A stretch of 51,181 nt of DNA from [Streptosporangium] indianense (GCF_021474405.1 NZ_JAKEIO010000048.1:1-51181), one strand, 5' to 3'. Counted from the first letter of the stretch, positions 7,293-16,047 are shown. The notes: a model not told the origin generated them from the sequence alone. Made by a program: numbers and translations.

Positions 7293-8135
7293 TCAGCGGC
7301 CGAAGCTCGCCAGTTTCGCTCTCAGCTGCAGCACCGACTTGGTGTGGATCTGGCTGACCCGGCTCTCGGTGACCCCCAGTACGTTCCCGATCTCGGCCAG
7401 GGTGAGGCCCTCGAAGTAGTACAGCGTGACCACGGTCTTCTCCCGGTCGGGCAGGGTGTTGATCGCCCGCGCCAGGAACCTCCGCAGTTCCCGGTCCTCG
7501 GCGACCTCGACCGGGTTGTCGGCGGCGGTGTCCTCCAGCGTGTCCATGACGCTGAGCCCGTCACCGCCGTCACCGCTCCCGTGCAGCAGCTCCTCCAGGG
7601 CCACCACGTTGGCCAGCGACAACTGGCTGAACACCCCGTGGAGTTCCTCGACGGCGATGCCCATCTCGGAGGCCACCTCGCCCTCCGTCGGCGTCCGCCG
7701 CAGCCGCGCCTCCAGCGTGGCGTACGCCCGCTCCACGTTGCGCGCCTTCTGCCGCACCGAGCGGGGGATCCAGTCCAGGGCCCGCAGCTCGTCGATCATC
7801 GCGCCGCGGATCCGGGTGATCGCGTAGGTCTCGAACTTGATCTCCCGGTCGAGGTCGAACTTCTCGATCGCGTCGATCAGCCCGAACACCCCGGACGAGA
7901 CGAAGTCCGCCTGCTCCACGTTGGGCGGCAGGCCCACGCTGACCCGTCCCGCCACGTACTTCACGAGCGGCGAGTAGTGCAGGATCAGTTGCTCCCGCAG
8001 CCGTTCGTCCCCCGTCGCCTTGTACGACCGCCACAGCTCGTCGAGCGTGGAGGGAGCGGGCGGTCGCACGCTGCCACCGTCACGGGCGGCTGGGGGGATC
8101 GCCGCCCGGTCGGACCCGGAGGTGTGCTGGGGCAT
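7293..8135 (-). CDS. whiG: RNA polymerase sigma factor WhiG (sporulation, FliA class)
   Basis: A 280-residue sigma-28 type factor with region 2 (YSPLVKYVAGRVSVGLPPNV, DFVSSGVFGLIDAIEKFD, FETYAITRIRGAMIDELRAL), region 3 (RLRRTPTEGEVASEMGI) and region 4 (LPDREKTVVTLYYFEGLTLA, GVTESRVSQIHTKSV). In Streptomyces WhiG commits aerial hyphae to sporulation by transcribing whiH and whiI, and it is held by the anti-sigma factor RsiG with c-di-GMP. The context before dprA, near rpsB and tsf, matches the whiG locus. The ATG at 8135 is preceded by AAGGCGA. A BldD-like palindrome lies about 90 bases upstream. Confidence 0.97.
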   Translation of the reverse strand: MPQHTSGSDRAAIPPAARDGGSVRPPAPSTLDELWRSYKATGDERLREQLILHYSPLVKYVAGRVSVGLPPNVEQADFVSSGVFGLIDAIEKFDLDREIKFETYAITRIRGAMIDELRALDWIPRSVRQKARNVERAYATLEARLRRTPTEGEVASEMGIAVEELHGVFSQLSLANVVALEELLHGSGDGGDGLSVMDTLEDTAADNPVEVAEDRELRRFLARAINTLPDREKTVVTLYYFEGLTLAEIGNVLGVTESRVSQIHTKSVLQLRAKLASFGR

Positions 8136-8224
8136 TCGTCGCCTTGTGCCGTTCTGCTGCGGAGTGGTGCTGCCAGGGTGAGCTGTCTGTGTGATGTCGA
8201 GTTGCCTGTCCGTGTCGGGATCGT

Positions 8225-8242
8225 CGTGAGCGTAGCGTGACT
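8225..8242 (-). promoter_or_regulatory. Candidate BldD operator upstream of whiG
   Basis: On the minus strand the sequence AGTCACGCTACGCTCACG resembles the BldD consensus AGTgA-n-TCACc and lies 90-107 bases before the whiG start. The whiG promoter is a known BldD target in S. coelicolor. The match is inexact. Confidence 0.4.
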
Positions 8243-8407
8243 GTGGTGTCGCGGTGCGCGAAGGGCGGAGGCCGGGGCGGGCGCAGATACGTTCCTCACG
8301 ACGTCCCGTCGGGGAGGCCCGGTCGCTCGCTGTGATCGCCGGAGGGCCTCAACTGGGCGCATTTCCAAGGGATGTCGAGGTTCCCCCGGACGGCCGAACA
8401 CACACCG

Positions 8408-9553
8408 TCAGCACGGTCCGCGGGCGTCGCGGACCGACATCACCGCCTGGCGTGTCAACTTCCAGCCGTCGCCGTGTCGTTCGACGTAACCGAGTGCTCG
8501 GAGTTCGTACAGTCTCGCGAGCGCGTCGTCCGGTGCGGTCTGTGCGGCGCGCGCGATCTCGCCGGGCCCGGCGGTGCCGCGTCCCGGCAGGGCGTCGAGG
8601 ACCTGGCGGGCGACCGGTTCCAGCAGGTCCCGGGGCAGGACGGGGCCTCGGCGGTCAGGGCCCAGCTCGCCGATGTCACCGACCAGTTCCACCACGTCCG
8701 CGACGTCCGAGACCAGGACGGCCTCGCCGCGCAGCAGATCGTGCACTCCGGCGGAGAGGGCGCTGGTGGCCGGGCCCGGTACGCCCATGGTGTGCCGGCC
8801 GAGGCGCTGTGCAGCCCGCGCGGTGACCAGGGAGCCGCTGCGGTGGGCCGCCTCCACGACCACCGTGCCGCGGGTGAGCGCGGCGATCACTCTGTTCCGC
8901 AGGATGAACCGGCTCGGTGTGGGGTGCTCGCCAGGTGGCAACTCCCCGAGCACCAGGCCCTGTTCGGCGATCCGGCCGATCAGCTGGGTGTGGCCGCGGG
9001 GGTAGGGACGGTCGACGCCGCAGGCGAGGACGGCGACGGTGGCGCCGCCGGCTCCGAGGGCTCCGCGGTGGGCGGCACCGTCGACTCCGTAGGCGCCGCC
9101 CGAGACCACGACCCAGCCCTGCTCGGCCAGCCCGGCGGCGAGGGTGGCGGCCATGTGGGCTCCGTACTCGGTGCAGGCCCGGGCGCCGACGACGGCGACC
9201 GACTTCAGCGCCCACATCCGCAGACTGGGCCGTCCGCGCACCCACAGGCCCAGGGGCCGGGCGTCCCCGAGGTCGTCGAGCTGCGCCGGCCACTCTGCGT
9301 CCCCCGGAGCCACGAACCGCACGCCGGCGTCCCGGGCTGCGGCGAGGTCCTGCCGGGGCCGGGCGGCCTCGGCTCTGGCCACCAGTCCGGCCCACCGCTT
9401 CCCGCTCACCCCCGGCAGAGCGGCCCCGCCCTCCTGCAACCGCCGCACCACTCCCCCGACCCCGAACTCCCGCACCCACCGCCCACCGACCTCGTCCCCG
9501 GGCTCGATGACGCGGGTGAGCAGGATGCGGGCGAGCAGTTTCTCGTCCGTCAT
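8408..9553 (-). CDS. dprA: DNA-processing protein DprA
   Basis: DprA loads RecA onto incoming single-stranded DNA during transformation; its role in Streptomyces, which is not classically competent, is unclear. The 381-residue protein shows the Rossmann-fold core: SVAVVGARACTEYGAHMAA, VVSGGAYGVDGAAHRGALG, GELPPGEHPTPSRFILRNRV and an AHRSGSLVTARAA segment. A C-terminal winged-helix (DALARLYELRALGYVERHGD) follows. The ATG at 9553 overlaps the comM stop by four bases (ATGA), so the two are coupled, as in many actinobacteria. Confidence 0.95.
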   Translation of the reverse strand: MTDEKLLARILLTRVIEPGDEVGGRWVREFGVGGVVRRLQEGGAALPGVSGKRWAGLVARAEAARPRQDLAAARDAGVRFVAPGDAEWPAQLDDLGDARPLGLWVRGRPSLRMWALKSVAVVGARACTEYGAHMAATLAAGLAEQGWVVVSGGAYGVDGAAHRGALGAGGATVAVLACGVDRPYPRGHTQLIGRIAEQGLVLGELPPGEHPTPSRFILRNRVIAALTRGTVVVEAAHRSGSLVTARAAQRLGRHTMGVPGPATSALSAGVHDLLRGEAVLVSDVADVVELVGDIGELGPDRRGPVLPRDLLEPVARQVLDALPGRGTAGPGEIARAAQTAPDDALARLYELRALGYVERHGDGWKLTRQAVMSVRDARGPC

Positions 9554-11154
9554 GTGCGGAGCCCTTCCAGCACGGCTCCTCGACGTACACCGGTGCGCAG
9601 TTCCAGCGCCCAGTTCACATCGTTGGACGACGGCCTGTCGCGCCCGCCCAGGTCGGCCAGCGTCCAGGCGACGCGGAGCACCCGGTCCAGCCCCCGTGCG
9701 GTCAGCAGACCCCGGTCCAGGTCCTGTTCGGCTTTGGCCAGAGCCCCGGCCTGGACATGCCATCGGGTCCGGAGTTCGTGTCCGGGCACCTCGCTGTTGG
9801 TCCGCCAGGGCGTCCCCTCGTAGCGTCGTGCAGCGCGTTCACGCGCCGTCTTGACGCGTTCGGCCACGGTCGCCGAGGTTTCCGCACCCGTGTGAAGTTG
9901 CAGCAGTTCCGCCCTGGTGACCGGTTCGACGGTCACGCGCAGGTCGACGCGATCCATCAGGGGGCCGGACAGGCGTGCTCGGTATCGCTTGATGGTGGAG
10001 GGCCGGCACTCGCAGATGTCGTCGCCCATACCGTGCCGCCCGCAGGGGCAGGGGTTGGCGGCGAGGACCATGAGGAACCTCGCCGGCATCCGCAGCATGC
10101 CGGCAGCACGAGCGATCACGACATGGCCCGATTCCAGCGGCTGACGCAGGGCGTCCAGCACACTGCTGTGGAACTCGGCGGCCTCGTCGAGAAACAACAC
10201 ACCGTGGTGGGCGAGAGAGACCGCTCCGGGCCTGGGGAGCCCGTTCCCGCCGCCGACCAGCGAGGCCATGGTGGCCGAGTGGTGGGGAGCGCAGTACGAC
10301 GGCCTGTCGACCAGCGGCTGGCCCGGCGGCAGGACCCCGGCCACGGAGTGAACGGCCGTGACCTCCAGGGACTCCTTTCGGCTCAGCTCGGGCAGCAGTC
10401 CCGGCAGCCGCTCGGCCAGCATGGTCTTACCCGCGCCCGGAGGCCCCTTGAAGAAGACGTGGTGCCGGCCTGCCGCCGCCACCTCCAGCGCCGCCCTGGC
10501 CATGTGCTGTCCGGCCACGTCGGCCAGGTCAGGGGTGTGGTCACTGGTCACGGCCCCCAGTCCGGTGCCCGGAAGGGCCAGACCCGCCAGGAAGGGGTCC
10601 GGACGGATCTCCCCGGACACGGGCTCCTCCTCGGGCACCGGCTCGTCGGTGAGCACCGCGATGAGCTGGCGCAGACTGCGGACGCCGAGCACCGACACAC
10701 CCGGCACCAGGGAAGCCTCGGGTACCGCACACTCCGGCACCACCACCTGCTCATACCCCGCATCCGCCGCCGCCAGCACCGCCGGCAGCACCCCCCGCAC
10801 GGGTCGCACGCGTCCGTCCAGTCCCAGTTCGCCGATCATCACGATGTCGGCCAGGACCCTCGGGTCGATGCGTTCCGCCGCGCCGAGCACCGCCGCCGCG
10901 ACGGCCAGGTCGAAGCCGCTGCCCGACTTGGGCACCGAGGCCGGGCTCAGGCCGACCGTGAGTTTCTTCTGGGGCCAGGCCGCGCCCGAGTTGACGACCG
11001 CGGCGCGCACCCGGTCCCGGCTCTCCGTGAGGCTCTTGTCGGGCAGCCCCACCAGCGTGAACGCGGCGACGCCGGGTTCTAGATCGGCCTGGACCTCGAC
11101 GACCACGCCTTCGACGCCCACCAGCGCCACCGAACACGCACGGGCGAATGCCAT
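9550..11154 (-). CDS. comM: YifB/ComM family Mg-chelatase-like AAA+ ATPase
   Basis: A 534-residue AAA+ protein. The N-terminal Lon-protease-like domain (MAFARACSVALVGVEGVVVE, then GLSPASVPKSGSGFDLAVAA) precedes the Walker A GPPGAGKTML (about residue 247). Other motifs are HHSATMASLVGGG, the Walker B LFLDEAAEF, the zinc-like NPCPCGRHG and a C-terminal Mg-chelatase helical domain. In Gram-negative bacteria ComM is a hexameric branch-migration helicase acting in natural transformation. It is coupled to dprA downstream and begins directly after the YraN stop upstream, consistent with one DNA-processing operon. Confidence 0.94.
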   Translation of the reverse strand: MAFARACSVALVGVEGVVVEVQADLEPGVAAFTLVGLPDKSLTESRDRVRAAVVNSGAAWPQKKLTVGLSPASVPKSGSGFDLAVAAAVLGAAERIDPRVLADIVMIGELGLDGRVRPVRGVLPAVLAAADAGYEQVVVPECAVPEASLVPGVSVLGVRSLRQLIAVLTDEPVPEEEPVSGEIRPDPFLAGLALPGTGLGAVTSDHTPDLADVAGQHMARAALEVAAAGRHHVFFKGPPGAGKTMLAERLPGLLPELSRKESLEVTAVHSVAGVLPPGQPLVDRPSYCAPHHSATMASLVGGGNGLPRPGAVSLAHHGVLFLDEAAEFHSSVLDALRQPLESGHVVIARAAGMLRMPARFLMVLAANPCPCGRHGMGDDICECRPSTIKRYRARLSGPLMDRVDLRVTVEPVTRAELLQLHTGAETSATVAERVKTARERAARRYEGTPWRTNSEVPGHELRTRWHVQAGALAKAEQDLDRGLLTARGLDRVLRVAWTLADLGGRDRPSSNDVNWALELRTGVRRGAVLEGLRT

Positions 11155-11526
11155 TCAGGCCACCCCCCGCACATGCTCGACCAAGGCGGCGCCGCGCGCG
11201 GGCAGCAGGACGCCGATCAGGTCGATGCGGACGCCGCCGGGCGGTGCGCCGCCGTGTGTCTGGATCCAGCGCTCGGCCAGGCCCCGCAGCCGCTCCGCCT
11301 TCTGCGGGGTCACGGCCGCCATCGGATGCTGGAAGGGACCTTCCCTGCGGGTCTTCACCTCGCAGACCACCAGGACGTCCCCGTCCCGGGCCACGATGTC
11401 GATCTCGCCGGTCCGGCCGGAGCGCCAGTTGCGCTCCAGGACCGTCAGACCGGCCTCCACCAGCCGCCGTGCGGCCAGACTCTCCCCGTACTTGCCCATG
11501 GCACTGCGTGCCAGATGTGCGGTCAT
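11155..11526 (-). CDS. YraN/UPF0102 family nuclease-fold protein
   Basis: A 123-residue protein of the YraN family, a restriction endonuclease-like fold related to Holliday junction resolvases. The core motif is present: GKYGESLAARRLVEAGL, then RSGRTGEIDIVARDGD (Glu, Asp) and VVCEVKTRR (E-x-K). The pattern E-ID-EVK is the PD-(D/E)XK signature, so nuclease activity is possible but unproven. I chose the ATG at 11526, which follows GGAGGTGG; a shorter start at MGKYGES is also possible. It lies immediately upstream of comM with no gap, continuing the comM-dprA operon. Confidence 0.9.
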   Translation of the reverse strand: MTAHLARSAMGKYGESLAARRLVEAGLTVLERNWRSGRTGEIDIVARDGDVLVVCEVKTRREGPFQHPMAAVTPQKAERLRGLAERWIQTHGGAPPGGVRIDLIGVLLPARGAALVEHVRGVA

Positions 11527-11600
11527 GTCGGCACCACCTCCGGCGCCAACGATCACGCAGCCGCCACCACGAAATGGATCTTGGTGGACGGCTCAGGGAC

Positions 11601-11609
11601 TGTGGACAA
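11601..11609 (-). promoter_or_regulatory. DnaA-box-like 9-mer
   Basis: TTGTCCACA on the minus strand in the short gap between the DUF2469 gene and the YraN gene. A single box with no cluster; the function is uncertain. Confidence 0.3.
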
Positions 11610-11632
11610 CTCCGTCACCCACACGAGGAACC

Positions 11633-11941
11633 TCAGCCGCTCGGCAGCTCCAGGTCGCTCTTGTTCAGCTCCTCGATGTTCACGTCCTTGAACGTGAGGA
11701 CGCGCACCTGCTTCACGAACCGCGCCGGCCGGTACATGTCCCAGACCCAGGCGTCGGCCATGGACACCTCGAAGAACACCTCGCCCTGGACCGAATGCAC
11801 CTGCATCTCGTAGTCATTGGTCAGGTAGAAACGCCGCTCGGTCTCGATCACGTATTTGAACAGACCGACGACATCGCGGTACTCCCGGTAGAGCTTCAGC
11901 TCCATCTCGGTCTCGTACTTCTCGAGGTCCTCGGCGCTCAT
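11633..11941 (-). CDS. DUF2469 family conserved actinobacterial protein
   Basis: A 102-residue acidic, aromatic-rich protein (MSAEDLEKYETEMELKLYRE, DVVGLFKYVIETERRFYLTN). It matches the DUF2469 family, which is found in almost all actinobacteria next to yraN-comM-dprA, as here, and has no known function that I can state. The sequence is unusually conserved-looking, with a long helical N-terminal half and a beta-rich middle (VHSVQGEVFFEVSMADAWVW). There is no signal peptide or membrane segment. The ATG at 11941 follows AAGGGG at nine bases. Confidence 0.9.
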   Translation of the reverse strand: MSAEDLEKYETEMELKLYREYRDVVGLFKYVIETERRFYLTNDYEMQVHSVQGEVFFEVSMADAWVWDMYRPARFVKQVRVLTFKDVNIEELNKSDLELPSG

Positions 11942-11997
11942 GGCATGTTCCCCTTCAGCCGTGCGATCCCCCCATTGTGCGCCAGTCCCGTGAGCCC

Positions 11998-12522
11998 CTA
12001 GACGATTTCCGGGTCAAGGATCACAGGCCTGGCCGGGGGACCCTCGTCGAGCAGCGTGCGCAGCAGCCCGGCGAGTCTGGTCGGATACACCGTCTCATGT
12101 GCCCGGCTCAGTTCCGGACACGTCCACCAGCGCGCTCCGGCGACGCTGCGCCGTTCCAGTTCGGTCAGTGCGGTGGCGGCCACCGCCGTGCGGTCGGTGC
12201 GGGCCAGGTAGTACCACTCGTCCTGGTTCCAGCGGCGGCCCGCGAACGGGAAGGAGCACCTGCGCCGCCACAGCACCGGGCCGAGTTCGACGTCGGTGAT
12301 GCCCGTCTCCTCGGCGAGTTCCCGCAGGGCGGCCTGTTCACGGGTCTCCTCGCCCTCCACCCCGCCTCCGGGGGTGAACCACCAGTCGTCGGCCGGGTCG
12401 TCCGGCTCGTGCCCGTGCAGCAGCAGGATGCGGTCCCGTGGGTCAAGCAGCACGACCCGGGCGACCCTGCGCAAGCCGCCCGCGTAGGTGTCCTGGCCCG
12501 CTCCCACGGCCTCAGCGGGCAC
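11998..12522 (-). CDS. Nudix hydrolase
   Basis: A Nudix-fold hydrolase of about 174 residues. The Nudix box is complete: GGVEGEETREQAALRELAEE followed by TGI, including the catalytic REL-EE glutamates that bind Mg. The preceding WWFTPGGG is typical. Such enzymes cleave nucleoside diphosphate derivatives; the substrate cannot be read from the sequence. I chose the GTG at 12522, which has GGAG about eight bases upstream and overlaps the sipZ stop by 11 bases. An earlier in-frame start at 12567 would overlap sipZ by 56 bases. In S. lividans a mutT-like gene follows sipZ in the same operon, which agrees with this layout. Confidence 0.92.
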   Translation of the reverse strand: MPAEAVGAGQDTYAGGLRRVARVVLLDPRDRILLLHGHEPDDPADDWWFTPGGGVEGEETREQAALRELAEETGITDVELGPVLWRRRCSFPFAGRRWNQDEWYYLARTDRTAVAATALTELERRSVAGARWWTCPELSRAHETVYPTRLAGLLRTLLDEGPPARPVILDPEIV

Positions 12523-13291
12523 CCGCGGGCTCCGCGTTCTCCCGACGGGCCCGGGAGGCACCAGCACGCTTGGCGATGGGCCCGTAGGCGCCTCCGCCCA
12601 GGACGAGCACGGCGCCGGCGATCACGAGGACGACGATCGTCCGCAGCGGTCCGGGCGAGGACAGGGTGTTGAGCGGCTCGAAGCCGGTGGGGCGCTCCAG
12701 CATGCCCTTCATGGGCCACACGACGGAGTCGACGCGGGCGTCCACGGCGGAGCGCGCCACCGTGCCGCTGGCGGCGTCGGTGAGGTGGGCCGTGGAGTCA
12801 ACCGAGTTGCCCCGCTCGTCGCCGAGCAGGAAGAGACGGCCCTTGGGGACGGTCACGGTCGGGAAATTGCTCATCTCGGCCGGTGTTCCCTTGGGCAGGT
12901 ACGTTTCGTCGATCTCCTTGCCGTTGACCTTCAGCTTGCCGTCCTGGCAGCAGGAGACCGTGTCGCCGCCGACGGCGACCACGCGCTTGACCATCGGCGC
13001 GTTGGCCCAGGTCGCGTCCTTGAAGACGACGACGTCACCGCGGCGCACCTCGGCGCCGTCGACGCGCTGCGCCAGGATCCGGTCGCCCGCGTCGATCGTC
13101 GGTGTCATCGAACTGGTGGGCACGGTGTACGGCCGGTAGACCACCGCTCCCCAGGCGAAACCGCCGAGAAACAGCACGAGGCCCAGTGCGACGGCCAGCC
13201 CGGACAGTCGCTGTCCGGTCCGGCTGCCCACCGGGCCCGTGCCCGGGCCGCCGCTGCGCGGGGCCGTGTGCGTCATGCTCTCGCCACCCAT
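12512..13291 (-). CDS. sipZ: Type I signal peptidase SipZ
   Basis: Signal peptidase I cleaves signal peptides of exported proteins on the outer face of the membrane. This 259-residue protein has an N-terminal membrane anchor (LAVALGLVLFLGGFAWGAVV), box B with the catalytic Ser in VPTSSMTPTI, box D with the catalytic Lys in MVKRVVAVGGDTV, and box E GDERGNSVDS. A second, C-terminal membrane segment (TIVVLVIAGAVLVLGG) follows. The last gene of the four-gene sip cluster in reading order, it is separated from sipY by 51 bases. S. lividans sipZ starts its own operon with the mutT-like gene. The ATG at 13276 is an alternative start. Confidence 0.92.
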   Translation of the reverse strand: MGGESMTHTAPRSGGPGTGPVGSRTGQRLSGLAVALGLVLFLGGFAWGAVVYRPYTVPTSSMTPTIDAGDRILAQRVDGAEVRRGDVVVFKDATWANAPMVKRVVAVGGDTVSCCQDGKLKVNGKEIDETYLPKGTPAEMSNFPTVTVPKGRLFLLGDERGNSVDSTAHLTDAASGTVARSAVDARVDSVVWPMKGMLERPTGFEPLNTLSSPGPLRTIVVLVIAGAVLVLGGGAYGPIAKRAGASRARRENAEPAGAR

Positions 13292-13342
13292 GGGTCCGCA
13301 CCCTACCCGGGGGTACCGGCCGGGGTCAGCCCATGGCCGGGA

Positions 13343-14305
13343 TCACGGCTTCCGGCGACGCCAGAGCACCACCGGCACGACCCCGAGGAGCGCGAGCCCC
13401 TGCGGCGCGACCGTCAGACCGGCTGCGGCCGGCTGGGCGTTCAGCCCGGGCTGGTCGAAGGTGTCCGGGACCGGCAGGGTCGCCCAGCGGTTGACCGGCC
13501 ACGCGACGACGACGGCGCGTCCGACGACGTCCTTCACCGGGACCATGCCGTGGTTCTTGTCGGACTGGTTGTAGCGGGAGTCCCGCGAGTTCTGCCGGTG
13601 GTCGCCCATGACCCAGACGTAGCCCTCGGGGACCTTCACCTTGAACTGGCCGCCCTGGTCGTCGACGCTGCACGGGGTGTTGCCGGCGTAGACGTAGTCC
13701 TGCTCGTTGAGCGCCTTGCCGTTGACCGTGAGCGGGCCGGTGTTCTTGCACTCGATCGTGTCGCCGCCGACGCCGATGACCCGCTTGATGAGGTCCTTCT
13801 CCTCCGCGGACGGCATGAGGCCGATCCAGCTGAGGAAGGTCTGCAGGGCGTTCGGGTCCGTGGTCGGCTCGCCCGCCAGCCAGTTGTCCGGGTCGTGGAA
13901 GACGATGACCTCGCCGCGCTCGGGCTCGGAACCGAACCAGGGCGTGAGTTTGTCGACCAGGACGCGGTCACCCTGCTGGAGGGTGTTCTGCATCGAGTCG
14001 GAGGGGATCGAGAACGCCTGCACCAGGAACGTCTTGATCAGCAGCGCCAGCACCAGCGCGATACCGATCAGGATGGGCAGTTCCTTCCAGAAGGAGCGCG
14101 GTTTCTTCGGTGTCCTCGCCGTACCGCCCGGTCCCTGGCCCTCGGCCGTGGTCTGCTCGCCCGTCACCCTGCCATCCTCGGCTGTCCCGGAGTCACTCCC
14201 GGAGGTCACGGCGCTGTCCGCGGCCGGGACGGTGGATTCCGCGGGGCGTCCGCGGTGCTCCTCGCCGTCGTGTCCGGACCGTGCGCCAACCGCCACATCC
14301 TCCAC
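13343..14305 (-). CDS. sipY: Type I signal peptidase SipY
   Basis: A 320-residue signal peptidase I. After a hydrophilic N-terminal region of about 75 residues come the membrane anchor (LPILIGIALVLALLIKTFLV), box B IPSDSMQNTL (catalytic Ser), box D LIKRVIGVGGDTI (catalytic Lys) and box E GDHRQNSRDSR. A C-terminal membrane segment and a basic RRRKP end complete it. In S. lividans SipY is the main signal peptidase. The start is a GTG at 14305 with GAGGAG five bases upstream, a strong site. This start lies inside the open frame of sipX, giving a 113-base overlap (see sipX). Confidence 0.93.
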   Translation of the reverse strand: MEDVAVGARSGHDGEEHRGRPAESTVPAADSAVTSGSDSGTAEDGRVTGEQTTAEGQGPGGTARTPKKPRSFWKELPILIGIALVLALLIKTFLVQAFSIPSDSMQNTLQQGDRVLVDKLTPWFGSEPERGEVIVFHDPDNWLAGEPTTDPNALQTFLSWIGLMPSAEEKDLIKRVIGVGGDTIECKNTGPLTVNGKALNEQDYVYAGNTPCSVDDQGGQFKVKVPEGYVWVMGDHRQNSRDSRYNQSDKNHGMVPVKDVVGRAVVVAWPVNRWATLPVPDTFDQPGLNAQPAAAGLTVAPQGLALLGVVPVVLWRRRKP

Positions 14306-15287
14306 GCCAACTCCTCACTCTGTGCCGCCGCCTGCCCCATACGCGGCGCAGGCCCACCACTCCCATAACGAGCGGGAGTTCCGCAGGAGTCGGGAGTTGG
14401 ATCGTTCCGTTCGAATCGTAGGAGGCAACCCTATGCGACAGTTCGGAAGCGGCGGTCGACCCGGCGGCCGAGTCGGACACGGAGGCGTAGGTATTCGGCT
14501 CCTCCAGCATGTTCCAGTGGCCGAAGGGCCAGGCGATGACCATGGCGCGGCCCACCACCTCGTCCTCGGAGACCGTGCCCCCGTAGTCGGTGTCCTGGTG
14601 GGCGCGGGAGTCCGCGGAGTTGTTGCGGTGGTCGCCCATCACCCACAGCCGCCCCTGGGGGACCGTGATGTCGAACGGCGTGTCGGACGGGGCGGCGCCG
14701 GGGTAGAGGTAGTCCTCGACGAGCGGGACGCCGTTGACGGTCACCCGCCCCTGCGTGTCGCAGCACTTGACGCGGTCGCCGCCGACGCCGACGACCCGCT
14801 TGATGAGGTCCTTCTCGTTCTCGGAGGGCAGCAGGCCGATGAAGGTGAGCCCTTCCTTGACCTGCTTGACGACGACGGGGTCGGACTTCCGCGTGGCGGG
14901 CTGCTCGTCCTTGAGCCAGCCGCCGGGGTCCTTGAAGACGACGACGTCACCGCGCTGCGGCTTCGAGCCGAACCACGGGGTGAGCTTGTCGACCAGGACG
15001 CGGTCGCCGATCTGGATCGTCTGCTCCATGGAGCCGGACGGGATGACGAACGCCTGGACGAGGAACGTCTTCAGCACGAGCGCTATCAGGACGGCCACGC
15101 CCACGAGGAGTGGTATCTCCTTGACGGCACCGCGCCTGCGCCGCCGTTTGACCTTGCGCTGGAGCTTGCGGCGCTCGGCACGCGTACGGCCGCCGCCGGA
15201 CGGGCCGGCGGCGCGCCGGACCCCGGTGGGCAGCAGGTTCTCCGCGGGGCCCGCAGGGACGCCGCGCGGTTTGCCGCGGTTACCCAT
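14193..15287 (-). CDS. sipX: Type I signal peptidase SipX, with an unusual C-terminal read-through
   Basis: A signal peptidase I with an N-terminal anchor (IPLLVGVAVLIALVLKTFLV), box B IPSGSMEQTI, box D LIKRVVGVGGDRV and box E GDHRNNSADSR. The expected C-terminal membrane segment is present but short (ELPLVMGVVGL). After it the frame stays open into sipY and stops at 14193, giving 364 residues. The last 37 residues are an Arg/Gly-rich out-of-frame reading of the sipY start and have no membrane or enzyme features. Relatives are about 320 residues as I recall, so either the natural stop has been lost or the tail is a real extension. The ATG at 15287 overlaps the sipW stop by eight bases. Confidence 0.9.
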   Translation of the reverse strand: MGNRGKPRGVPAGPAENLLPTGVRRAAGPSGGGRTRAERRKLQRKVKRRRRRGAVKEIPLLVGVAVLIALVLKTFLVQAFVIPSGSMEQTIQIGDRVLVDKLTPWFGSKPQRGDVVVFKDPGGWLKDEQPATRKSDPVVVKQVKEGLTFIGLLPSENEKDLIKRVVGVGGDRVKCCDTQGRVTVNGVPLVEDYLYPGAAPSDTPFDITVPQGRLWVMGDHRNNSADSRAHQDTDYGGTVSEDEVVGRAMVIAWPFGHWNMLEEPNTYASVSDSAAGSTAASELSHRVASYDSNGTIQLPTPAELPLVMGVVGLRRVWGRRRHRVRSWRGGCGGWRTVRTRRRGAPRTPRGIHRPGRGQRRDLRE

Positions 15288-16002
15288 GGGCGCCCGCCTT
15301 GCGGACGCCGGGCACGCGCGCGTAGGCGTCGGGCCGGTGCAGCCGGGTGGCGTGAGCGAAGGGCCAGACGATCCCGTCGGCGCGGCCGATCACGTCGCCG
15401 ACGGGGATCATGCCGCCGCCCGGCGAGCCGAGGTGGTCGCGGGAGTCGCTGGAGTCGCTGCGGTGGTCGCCGAGGACGAACAGGGCGCCGTCGGGCACGA
15501 CGACGTCGAAGGGCACCTCGGACGGGCTGTCGCCGGGATGCAGGAAGCCCGATTCGTCGACCGGCCGGCCGTTCACCTGGATGCTCCCCTCCCTGTCGCA
15601 GCAGACCACGCGGTCTCCCCCCACACCGACAACGCGCTTGATGTAGTCCGCGTGCCCGAAGTACCCGGTTCCGTCGAACACGACGATGTCTCCCCGCTGC
15701 GGCACGGCACCGAAACGGTACGCCAACTTATTTACGAGAACCCGGTCCCCGATCCTCAATCCCGGTTCCATGGATCCGCTGGGGATCTGGAAGGGCCGCA
15801 GGACGAAGGTGCTGAGCGACAGCAGGAACACCAGGCAGAGCAGCAGGGTGAGGGTGATCCGGCCCCCCGGGACCAGGGAGCCGACCCGCGCCACGAACGC
15901 GAAACGCGACCGGTCCTCCGGCCCTGCGGGATCCGAGGTCGTCTCGGAGCCGGTAGGGCGGGAGGAACGGTCGCGTGTCGTCGGCTGCGCTTCGGTGTCC
16001 AT
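15280..16002 (-). CDS. sipW: Type I signal peptidase SipW
   Basis: The first sip gene in reading order. It encodes 240 residues with a 45-residue hydrophilic start, one membrane anchor (TLTLLLCLVFLLSLSTFVL), box B IPSGSMEPGL (catalytic Ser), box D YIKRVVGVGGDRV (catalytic Lys) and box E GDHRSDSSDSRDH. Unlike SipX, SipY and SipZ it lacks a C-terminal membrane segment, a difference also described for S. lividans SipW. Having four signal peptidases in one cluster is a Streptomyces hallmark. A short AT-richer patch (AAATAAGTTG) lies near the middle. It follows rplS by 45 bases. Confidence 0.93.
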   Translation of the reverse strand: MDTEAQPTTRDRSSRPTGSETTSDPAGPEDRSRFAFVARVGSLVPGGRITLTLLLCLVFLLSLSTFVLRPFQIPSGSMEPGLRIGDRVLVNKLAYRFGAVPQRGDIVVFDGTGYFGHADYIKRVVGVGGDRVVCCDREGSIQVNGRPVDESGFLHPGDSPSEVPFDVVVPDGALFVLGDHRSDSSDSRDHLGSPGGGMIPVGDVIGRADGIVWPFAHATRLHRPDAYARVPGVRKAGAHG

Positions 16003-16047
16003 CGGAGCCAGATGCTATCCGGCCCCGACATGAACCCCTCGGAGCAC

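Noticed and set aside
11942..11997. A small gene between the Nudix and DUF2469 genes
   Set aside because: Only 56 bases; there is no open frame with a ribosome binding site.
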